A stretch of 64,000 bases of DNA from Selaginella tamariscina (taxonomy: Eukaryota; Streptophyta; Lycopodiopsida; Selaginellales; Selaginellaceae). A model generated the notes under the pieces. It had not been told where the DNA came from. It ran no database searches and was given only the letters and a program-made list of their open reading frames with translations. This document shows, piece after piece, positions 47,885 through 56,139 of this stretch (the first letter of the stretch is position 1; the number at the start of each line of letters is the position of its first letter). The DNA is taken from contig PUQB01000043.1 in NCBI GenBank assembly GCA_003024785.1, forward strand, positions 1 through 64,000. Direction: 5' to 3'. The translations under genes were made by a program, and so were the position numbers.

Positions 47885-48871
47885 TCAGACAGTAGAACCT
47901 GTTGTACCGCTGCCCTTTTGCTCCATGCTTTGGCCTTGCTGAGCCATCCCAGTGTATCCAGGCTCCTTTAACCTTGGTCCCATTCTTGCTAACATTCCAG
48001 AATGAAGTGAGAATATGTATAAAAGCTGTGTGCCTGCTAGAATAATAGAAAATGCCTCCAAAGTTTTCTGCATAAAACCAATTATAATTAGCACTTAAAT
48101 TATTAGTAAGTGTATTAGTTTTAAGGGTAAAAAAAAAAAAACACTACTTACCAGGCGCCTGTTTCTAAAGCCACCTCCAAGTTGAATCTCCTTGCATGCT
48201 AAGCTGAGAATGACAAAGTTTATATGTGTTAAGTTGCGTATGTGCTGTGTGTATACAAGTTGTATACACACAGCACATACGCATGAAAACAACTTAACAA
48301 ATATCTTGTATAATACAAGATATTTGTTAATTAACTACACAATATCAATCTTTAATAAATACCCAAAAGCTACAAGGGTGAAAAGCCAGGCAATTAAGCC
48401 AGAAGAAATCGCAGCTGCAAGGCTCTCGGACCTCCACAACCCAACATGAACAGCTCCAGCAAGAACAGATGCAACCCCAAGAACTCCCGCCCCCAAAACA
48501 AACAAAATATAAAAGGGAGTAGCAGCATTTCCTAATAAAACAAATTAAGGAAACTCTCTCTCTCACACACACACATAAAGAGTTACGAGAGAGCGTATAC
48601 ACCTCTTCTCACGTAAATATAACTAAGTAAAATACACACGAGAATAAGAATAAGTGTAACACACACGCACGCGCACGCACAGCATATTGAACTTACCAAC
48701 GGAGAACCTCGTGAGGGTGGTGACTGCACCTACACTGTTGACAATATTAACCTGGCTATAATCTATGGCTTTGTTGAGAGCCCATCCAGCTATTCCCAGC
48801 ATGACCATGTACATGGCAAAGTTGAGGAACAGCAGGAACGCTGCTAAAGAACGCCCTGGACCGAACTGCAT
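47885..48871 (-). CDS. AWPM-19-like (PM19) plasma-membrane protein
   Basis: Four exons: 48697-48871, 48363-48531, 48152-48198 and 47885-48067. Start ATG 48871 gives MQFGPGRSLAAFLLFLNFAM. Four hydrophobic segments are visible: FLLFLNFAMYMVMLGIAGWA, FYILFVLGAGVLGVASVLAG, ISSGLIAWLFTLVAFG and the segment around FSIILAGTQLLYIFSLH. Family marks are GWALNKAID, NAATPFYI, WRSESLAAA, LACKEIQLGG and KTLEAFSIILAGTQLLYI. The family is a four-helix plasma-membrane protein group tied to ABA responses, freezing and desiccation tolerance; rice PM1 has been reported to import ABA. The reading frame is intact. Two G-boxes sit upstream. Intron 2 contains two perfect hairpins. Confidence 0.93.
48236..48282. repeat. 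Perfect palindrome, 23-bp arms, 1-nt spacer
   Basis: Left arm 48236-48258 (GCGTATGTGCTGTG...) is the exact reverse complement of 48260-48282 around a single G. Outside, TGTTAAGTT (48227-48235) also matches AACTTAACA (48291-48299) after an 8-nt insert. It lies in intron 2 of the AWPM-19 gene. Confidence 0.95.
48294..48330. repeat. Second perfect palindrome, 18-bp arms, 1-nt spacer
   Basis: Left arm 48294-48311 (TTAACAAATATC...) is the exact reverse complement of 48313-48330 around a single A, only 11 nt after the first palindrome and in the same intron. Confidence 0.95.
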
Positions 48872-48975
48872 CTTGTGAAACACCCCTAATTAGATTGATT
48901 AATTAACTGACTAATTAAGTAAGGCGAAACACAGGAACACGACTGATCGTAAAGAGGATAGTCTGGTTTGGTAGC

Positions 48976-49035
48976 TATTTAAAAGCGGGGTACTGTCCGC
49001 ATGTTACCACGTGGATAGCGTCTATTGCCACGTGG
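48976..49035 (-). promoter_or_regulatory. AWPM-19 promoter: two CCACGTGG G-box/ABRE elements and TATA-like box
   Basis: Two identical palindromic CCACGTGG sites (49007-49014 and 49028-49035) are 21 bp apart centre to centre, which is two DNA turns. A minus-strand TTTAAATA (48976-48983) lies between them and the ATG at 48871. bZIP factors of the ABF/AREB type bind ACGTGG/TC elements, and paired ABREs are what ABA induction usually needs. AWPM-19 genes are known to be ABA- and drought-induced. ABA regulation of this gene is inferred. Confidence 0.7.
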
Positions 49036-49678
49036 ATGACCAGCTGTCTAGGAATAATATCTAATATTTTTTTGAGTTAAAAAACTTCAAATGATTAATA
49101 AATTTTATGCTTTTAAATATGAAATGACTTATACATCTTTAATAAAAATGAACCAAATTTAGACCTCACAAATCCAGTATGTATATTGACATCAAAAGTT
49201 TGTAACTTAACCCTAAAACATATTTTTAAAAACAAAATTAATCTAAAACAGGTATAATTTTTGCAGTAATGGGATCTATTCGTCGCAAGTGCAGTAAACG
49301 TGAGTGCTCTCTCGTACGTATTATATTTCCTTGTTATAGAATACGAGCTGCTATAAAATTCGCCGATACATACCTAGGGTTTGTTACTAATAGAACTTAT
49401 GTGTATCTTATATTCTATTTTCAGTATGTATTCTATTTGTTTGATCAAAATGCACAAACTTCTGAACGCGTTCGCGAACGTTCGGATATGCAACTATGCA
49501 GAGAGGCATGGGATTGCGCAGAGAAAGAAACAAAGAAGATCAGAACGAGCGGTTGAAGCCGAGGATGCCAAGAAACGAGCCCAGGAATTAGCAGAGGACG
49601 TCGAAAAACGATTAGCAAAAGAATGATCGAGGTAAATGAAACCGAAATACAAGTATATACTACGGGACATATATTGCA

Positions 49679-49970
49679 ATGGTTAACATTATGTATTCCA
49701 AAATGAATAAGGAGATTAAAACTGGAAATATAACAATAGAGCAATCTCTTCTGGATGAATGGGAATTTCTCTTTGTTATAATATGGAACGAAAATATCTC
49801 AGGCACTGCTTTCTGGTCCATTGTGCGGATAGTAATAGAGCATTTCTTCGAGCACGAGAGCAAAAGGTATATATAAATATATATATTAATAAATAATTAA
49901 TTTTAAATTTCTTTATTATATACAGACCGAGTGTCCTCCAGGAGGAGGAAGCAGTGGAGGAGGAGGGCGT
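49679..49970 (+). CDS. Unrecognised small two-exon gene (doubtful)
   Basis: An open frame from ATG 49679 (MVNIMYSKMNKEIKTGNITI) continues to FFEHESK at 49867. A good donor (AAAAG|GTATAT) and acceptor (ATACAG|ACCGAG, 49926) then add an acidic tail (RPSVLQEEEAVEEEGV) and a stop at 49969. A Lys/Glu/Ala-rich coil-like segment (AEDAKKRAQELAEDVEKRLA) at 49556-49618 may be an upstream exon. I recognise no family; it could be a pseudogene remnant. Confidence 0.25.
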
Positions 49971-50109
49971 GTGAATATCAAAGCACAGACTGGTTCTTGT
50001 TATTTTGCCAGAATAATGTTCTTAACAACACCCTGTTCACATACAAAAGCATGCGTGTGGGGTGGGGGCACACACCACTGACATTGAACTTCTCTGCGCC
50101 TGGGAATTG

Positions 50110-50115
50110 TTACTT

Positions 50116-50162
<47 letters not shown>
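50110..50162. repeat. (TG)n(AG)n composite microsatellite
   Basis: TTGTGTGTGTG... followed by GAGAGAGAG..., about 50 bp. The same composite type recurs at 30460-30507, and mirrored forms occur elsewhere. Confidence 0.9.
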
Positions 50163-50427
50163 TTTGATTGTTCATGCATCGATTTCATATGTTCTGGATT
50201 GTCAGAATCTCCTGGTCGATCCTAAATAAACCATTTATAAAATATACGTTATATTAAGAGATGGAACAGGTGAACATGCACAGCGGGAAGGTACAATGGA
50301 AACACGGCGTAAAACCCGGTAATATCACACATCGGTTTTATAGTTGAAAAATCCCAGCATACTCTACATAAAGCAACATACAGTTCTATCTCTGCTCACA
50401 CACATATATATAGAGTATGTATATGTA

Positions 50428-50716
50428 CCCAAGAAGAAGCTGCAGACGATGGAGTTGATGTATCTACGAGATTCGAGGTCAAGAACAATGAGGTCAAAAT
50501 CCCCATGAAATTGAGATATCTTTGTCACGTTAACACCTTTTATCCGCTGCATGATCGTTTTTGCAGTTATACTTCGAAGTTCGTACCCAAACAGAATAAA
50601 TATATTCACATGTACAAGTACTTGAAGAGGAATTGACGGTTAAGATTTGACACATCCATATCAATGACGTCAGCGAGGTCCTTCAGCATCTCGCATCGTA
50701 GACCACCATTTTGCAG
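50428..50716 (-). pseudogene. Relic of a NEDD8-activating enzyme E1 subunit (ECR1/UBA3-like)
   Basis: Reading on the minus strand, GGLRCEMLKDLADVIDMDVS and NLNRQFLFK correspond to the ThiF/Rossmann nucleotide-binding start of UBA3 (normally GCELLKDLALSGF...VIDMD...NLNRQFLF). The ALSGF segment is deleted. Then AKTIMQRIKGVNVTKIS and DFDLIVLDLESRRYINSIVC match the next UBA3 block. UBA3/ECR1 pairs with AXR1 to activate RUB/NEDD8 for cullin modification. Only about 90 residues remain, with a frame change near 50610 and no adenylation or catalytic-cysteine domain, so it is a non-functional fragment. Confidence 0.65.
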
Positions 50717-51206
50717 GAATTATCTGAGCTGGCACTGTGCTCCCGCCATTTTATGAATATTAATCTTAATTGAGAAAGGAATATATTTTGTTTGATCAAA
50801 ACACACAAACTTTTATTCTTTGTGTTTCTTGTAGTACAGTACTATCCATTTCAATAATAAATAACCAAATTTTGTTTAATTATGAGTTTAAGGAATAGCT
50901 TTATTTCTAAATAATATATTTCTAAATTTATACAAATATGATTGTTATCGTTTTTTTAATTTATGATTATTATTATTGAGTTTACTAAATTTTACAGGAC
51001 AGTACGAAATCCAGCGTTACATCCTCTTGGATAATATAATTATTACTTCACATTTAGTCTCCCACGGTAGACCTCACAAATCCAGTTTACAACATCTTCT
51101 TCACAAGTTACAGCACCAATGCTATCGGAGGGTCAAGCGCCTTCTTCAATGAATATAAACTAGGGTAACAAATAATTCTGAAGATGGAAAGATAGAGAAG
51201 GTTGCG

Positions 51207-52627
51207 TTGTGTGATGCAAAGTTTGTGTCTGAAGAAGGGAAGATTGTGTATGGAGAAGGAAAGTTACGGAGGGTTGTGTCTGGAGCAGGAAAGTTACGGA
51301 AGGTTGTGTCTGGAGAAGGAGATGATGGAAGGTTAGGGGAAGGAGATGATGGAAGGTTAGGGAATGGAGAAGGAGATGAAGGAAAGCTAGGGAAGGTTGT
51401 CTCTAAAGAAGGAGACCTAGGAAAGGCTGTGTCCGACGGAAAGCTAGGGAAGGTTGAAGAAGATGCAGCAGAGTTAATTATTGAAAAGCTTGGTTCAGAT
51501 GTAATTGGATTGATCCTGCAGAAGTTACCCTGTCCAGACCGTTACCGTTTAAATTCGTTAACCAGTTGAATAAGAGTGTTTTGTCGAGGCACTTACCCTC
51601 CGATATGAGTTCAGCAGTGGTACTGTAACTTGTGAAGAAGAGGGTTTTAGGTGTTGGAATGTTGACTTGGATAAACTATTTTCTTGAGGCCTACGGTGGG
51701 ATATGCGTGACTTGGTCATTTAGCGGTGGCCTCGTTGCCGCTATAGTGGACAGCAACTTCCAACAACAGGAAGTAAGCAAGAGACAATCACTACAAGAAA
51801 TTACGCTTGATCCAGTAGGAAAGGCATCCCGTTGGAAGTCTACAATTGAACAGCTTCAACAGAGATTCGCAATTGTTGTAACCAACGTGGTAACTGGCAG
51901 CTCGACGACAGTGGACATGCCTCGCCTTAGGGAAGGCAAGGACCCGATCACTCTTGAGCCCGGAGAAGTGCAGTCTGTATATTACCATGTCAGCATAGTT
52001 CTTGATTGCGACCCCCGGACACAGACATATAAGGTTGACAGGTACGTGGGAGAAGCACAGCAAGATTTTTGACGATTCCGAGTTTTACATCATGAACTGG
52101 CACGCAGTACGATCCGGGTTTCTCCATTTCTGGAGCCGTGGCGCATATCATACTCATTCATTTTACACGCTCAACATGGCAGATATATCTTCCCCTCACA
52201 CTAAGAAGATGATGTATCATAGATGGAACGCAGGCATAGACATTCTCAGACCTGCCATCTTTACCGAAGACTACATAGTGGCGTTTGGGAGCGAAAAAAA
52301 GAATGGGCCGATCAATCTGTTCGAGTGGGATGCAATTAATGGATGGTGCAAAGTGTCCAGTTTGCCTATGGGAAAGGTGATGAAGTTTCTTTCTAACCGC
52401 ACAAGTACCTTCCGGCAAAACTACGTACTTTTCGTCGGGGTAACAAGGTGGGGATGCTGCTCCTGAATGACCCGGATTACGGACTGGAATACGATATGGA
52501 CTCCAAGCACTGGGAATGCATCTTTGATCCAGGCTTGCGAGCCTTCACCGATGTTTATCCTACTGGGGTGTCTCATTATCCTCTTGATGTTTATCTTCAC
52601 GTATCTCCCTCTCTGGTACATGTTTGA
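51207..52627 (+). pseudogene. F-box/beta-propeller-type protein (copy 2), broken, with expanded N-terminal repeat
   Basis: Paralogue of the F-box gene at 4583-5940, in opposite orientation. The F-box core LGSDVIGLILQKLPCPDRYR is near 51490-51550. The N-terminus holds a repetitive Gly/Lys/Glu segment (51207-51440) made of units such as KLRKVVSGEGD and DGRLGEGDDGRLG, which copy 1 carries only once as GKLGKV. Later blocks match copy 1: IVVTNVVTGSSTTVDMPRL, MNWHAVRSGFLHF and EDYIVAFGSEKKNGPINLFE. The frame breaks after the F-box (about 51570), at a deletion near 52036 that removes the segment encoding VIAENES...VYSSQTD in copy 1, and near 52435. It cannot encode the full protein as read. Confidence 0.75.
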
Positions 52628-52983
52628 GTTTTCTAAATAAAATAATTCTTATTGGTGCAGTATGTGTGTGTGTGTGTGTGTAGAGAGAGAGAATGTGGGG
52701 GTGCATATAGAATAATCTCTAATATATACATAGGTGCAGTATGTAAAATAAGCATTGAAAGTCCATACACTATAGATAGAGTATACCACAGCAAATAATA
52801 AAATGGAAAGTACACTCACTAAAACTTGTTTTTGAGAGCTAATTGTAATTCTACCAACAAAGCTGTTAGCAAGTCGAATTAGACGTGCGCGCGCGCGCGC
52901 GCGTGTTCGTGAATTCTATATACACAAACAACCATTTTGAGTTAGAATATGTAGTTTTATTCAAGCAATTATTATTTTTATAG
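52628..52983. other. Spacer with (TG)n(AG)n and (CG)n tracts
   Basis: Contains a (GT)n run at 52662-52681 and an alternating CG tract of about 20 bp at 52885-52905. No gene seen. Confidence 0.6.
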
Positions 52984-53564
52984 CGGATCATTGCTGAGTT
53001 CGACTGTCGAGTTAACAAAATCAAGGTTGGAGTGAATGGTCAAGGCCGTGAACCATGTGACGAACTAGAAAAGTCACACCACACTTTCACATTAGTTTAA
53101 AATCATACTTCTTTTTATATAGTTATGCGACAGTCACGAAGGTGACATCCTGTACTCAAAGCTGGTAAGATCTCTCTCTCTCTCTCTCATGATTATATTT
53201 GTGTGCCTGTGTGCGTGTGTGTTTTTACGAGCAGCTTTATTCAGGCACGTCCTTGTCCATTCTTGGCAGTAAAGATTCCAATGTGTATATGTATATATAG
53301 ATAGTGTGTGTTGTGTGTGTATGTGTGTGTTTTCACACATTTGTTTTTCTTCTGCAGTGGTACTACGATGTGTTGAATCCAGAAATAAGCGAAGCCTGCT
53401 ATAAAACTCTGGAGCACGAACTTAATTTACATTTAGACAAAGATTAATAATTTTTATATTGATAGTATTAACTTATTACCCTTATTATTAATTGCAGATT
53501 TTGGAGATTGTTTTACCCGAGTTAGACGAGTTACGTGCAATTCACCTGGTGCAGAGATCGTGAC
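52984..53564 (+). CDS. Unrecognised exons (possible small gene)
   Basis: Four short segments bounded by plausible splice sites. After TATAG (52983): IIAEFDCRVNKIKVGVNGQG. After TATAG (53121): CDSHEGDILYSKL with donor CTG|GTAAG (53164). After CTGCAG (53357): WYYDVLNPEISEACYKTLEH, joined in phase to the previous exon and ending KD-stop or at a donor. After TTGCAG (53498): ILEIVLPELDELRAIHLVQR. The in-phase join of exons 2 and 3 and the protein-like composition favour a real gene or the 3' part of one. I do not recognise the family. It abuts the minus-strand ABCB fragment. Confidence 0.3.
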
Positions 53565-53659
53565 TGGCCTACTACAAAGTCGTGTAAGCAATAAATAATC
53601 ATGTGTGTGTATACATACATAATGTATAAAGCATACACGCGTGCGCACACACACACAGT

Positions 53660-54420
53660 ACCATGCTGGCGTCTGTTGCTAATCTAGAGCATAATGCACC
53701 GATAGAGTTCTCCTCGTTATACCTTATCAAGCATCATTTCGCGGGTCCTCTTGGTCAAGCTCTCACCAAGAGCAGCAAAGCTACAGTGCTGGACCACATT
53801 CACAATGAAAGAAGCTACTGCCAACCCCAGGAACACAAACACATTGACTCTAACAGTTTCTGTACGTCCGTTGTATAGTAACTTGACACAATAGACCCAC
53901 CATTGTATATATATATATATATATATAAGCAATTACACACATGTATGTATGTACCGATTAGGAATGCGTAAAAAGGATGTAAAAATCCAAAATGAGACTG
54001 CTCCTAGAAGTCCTTGTTTCCATTCAGGCTTGTTTAAGGCTAGAAGACGAGATAAAGACGGCTTCTTTGACTCAGTGTTCTTCTTGTTTCTCTAGTTCTT
54101 ATTCATTCTGTTGTATCTCCATGATTCCCTCTCATTAGTAAGCTGTTTAATAGCATTATGGTAGGCATATATGTACACACACGCGCACGCACGCACACAC
54201 ACACACACACACACCTCGAGCTCAGAGAGGGCGCCCTCAGTTGCAGAAGAAAGCTTGGGGACCACGTCTGTTTCCACATGGTTGTTTGTTGGTGTTTGTA
54301 TCTGCTTCATTAGTAATAAAGCATAAACACCTGGGTGTTTAGCACTAACCAGCTCTTCATGACTTCCAGACTCAACTACGCTACCCGACTCCATAACCAC
54401 TATTGATAACCGATGAGCTA
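53660..54420 (-). pseudogene. ABCB-type ABC transporter fragment (end of NBD1 to start of TMD2)
   Basis: Three exons. 54215-54420 starts TVAHRLSIVVMESGSVVESG (the switch histidine and following strand of nucleotide-binding domain 1, with about eight residues missing after LS), then HEELVSAKHPGVYALLLMKQ. About 53965-54075 encodes the linker KKPSLSRLLALNKPEWKQGL. About 53660-53880 encodes the first helices of the second membrane domain (VFVFLGLAVASFIVNVVQHC, ALGESLTKRTREMML) and ENSIGALCSRLATDAS. ABCB proteins are plasma-membrane exporters, including auxin carriers. Walker A, signature and the rest of TMD2/NBD2 are absent on both sides, so this is an internal fragment. The first exon's donor GT is the start of a (GT)n microsatellite. 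Confidence 0.8.
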
Positions 54421-54630
54421 CTGTATGTTAATATATAAATAAATAAATATATGTGTGTTGGTTCATCCAACAACTTACTTCTGCACACACACACACATAT
54501 ACATTATATACACACCACAATATAAATTATTAATGTCAACTATATGTATATTCGTAAATTTTATTTAAGCATTAATAATTATTTTAATTATACATAGTTC
54601 AAGCAGATTTCAAAGCTTGTTAAATATAAA

Positions 54631-54664
<34 letters not shown>
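54631..54664. repeat. (TA)n microsatellite
   Basis: About 34 bp of alternating TA downstream of the B-lectin gene stop codon. Confidence 0.9.
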
Positions 54665-54668
<4 letters not shown>

Positions 54669-54684
54669 CGTAAACGTGTAAAAG

Positions 54685-55375
54685 TTACAAGGCAAGCAGG
54701 ATTATGAGTGAAGTTAACAAGAAATGAGAAGCAGAGTATAACACCCCAACACTCGATGGCACATAATGTAAACTCAGATTGAAGCACGGATTCGAAGATG
54801 AAACATTCTGGCTGCTCCAAACTGTGTTGTTTCTTAAATCGCGCAACAACAAGGTGTTCTCATCTGACATAATCGCAGAACTCACATTCTTCTTCTGCGT
54901 CTCAGTGCTCCACACGACTTTACTCTCCACAGTAACTTGCAAGCCATCACTGGTGAACTGCAATGCACATGTATTTGTAGCAGGAGGATTTACATGTACA
55001 CATGGCGAGCTCCAATCGTAACTTGAAACCGGTGTGTCTTATTGACACCTGGAAACTGACCTGTAATGACACCCTCTGTGTGTGCAAATATGTAGAGAGA
55101 CAGAGCTGCATACCAATGAAGGTTTGAGTGGTGCTTTGGATTTGAACTTGACAGCCATAAGTACGAGTGCTTCCACTCAGATAATCTGAAAAGACTGTTC
55201 GGGAAGTGTTATCAGGGGAGTTGAGTAGATTTGCATATCCAAGGGACGAAGATACAAGTGTATAGTCGAAAGTTACTTGGAATAGGACGGGAGCACTGCC
55301 ATTTACCTTGAGCTCCGGAGACTGACTGAAACCAAGAGAGATACATGAAGCCAGAAACAGCAGCAATAGAAACAT
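54685..55375 (-). CDS. Secreted B-lectin (bulb-type mannose lectin)-like protein, possibly GPI-anchored
   Basis: Start ATG 55375 encodes a signal peptide (MFLLLLFLASCISLGFSQS). Exon 1 ends at 55114 (donor GTATGC); exon 2 runs from 55062 to the stop at 54685. The mature part contains a B-lectin-like repeat: CALQFTSDGLQVTVESKVVW followed by ENTLLLRDLRNNTVWSS, the pattern x-L-x-D-G-x-L-V...VWSS seen in mannose-binding bulb lectins and G-type receptor kinases. It ends with a hydrophobic tail (SASHFLLTSLIILLAL) fitting a GPI signal. After splicing, the frame reaches a stop near 54995 unless one base is corrected in the HRFQVTIGAR region, so there is one frameshift. Probably an apoplastic carbohydrate-binding protein. 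No kinase domain is present. Confidence 0.65.
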
Positions 55376-55872
55376 TATGTGATTATTATGTCGTCTATCT
55401 GCTCTGCATCAAACATGTGTGTGTAAGTTAAAGTTAAACTAATGATCTAATTAAGTACAAAATTAAATGGACACGTAGTGAATGTGTTACATTGCAAGAC
55501 AGAAAGAGCACGGATTTAAACACTTGTACAAGTGCAGTTCTTTCGAGCTTTTCTTCCACGTCACCTTCTTTAGATTCTCATATCCATAACCACGTTTAAA
55601 GCACACCAAATATCTGTAGCTATTACATTTGGTCGATTTATAACAAAGTGACTAAATGTGGGTCACAACCTCACTCAGTGGATACGGTCCTGAGTGCAAA
55701 AGTGGCGACAGAGTAGGTGCCATCGATATTCGTAATGTATATTCATACCATACGGGACTAAATATGTATTCACTGATGAGGTGTATATACACTTTTTGTC
55801 AACTTGTACTTTACATATATATACACATAACAAATGTAGATATGCAGATGTATAAAATGCACATATTTTGTA

Positions 55873-55926
<54 letters not shown>

Positions 55927-56139
55927 AACTCACTTCATGTGTATATGAGTCGTAGTGTCTTCTTGACCGTGTCCCAGCCCGAGTGCCTCATGCACTTAAC
56001 TCCCAAATTCCTACTTCGTAGAGAGAGATTATTAAATGTGTGGTGTCAAATTACAGTCATTTGAAAGTGTAACATACCATGAGACAGACCAAAACTAAGT
56101 GAATGATACATACCTCACTCACTGCCACTAATCACTAGT
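55376..56139. other. Intergenic, with a displaced copy of coding sequence and a (TC)n(TA)n tract
   Basis: Positions 55660-55722 repeat 56280-56342 of the neighbouring coiled-coil gene almost exactly (CACTCAGTGGATACGGTCCT...), 620 bp away in the same orientation. A (TC)n then (TA)n tract occupies 55876-55927. No gene recognised. Confidence 0.75.

Noticed and set aside
50364..50609. Taking the minus-strand 81-residue frame as a small intact gene
   Set aside because: Its conserved part is an internal UBA3/ECR1 segment preceded by more UBA3 sequence in another frame, so it is a relic.
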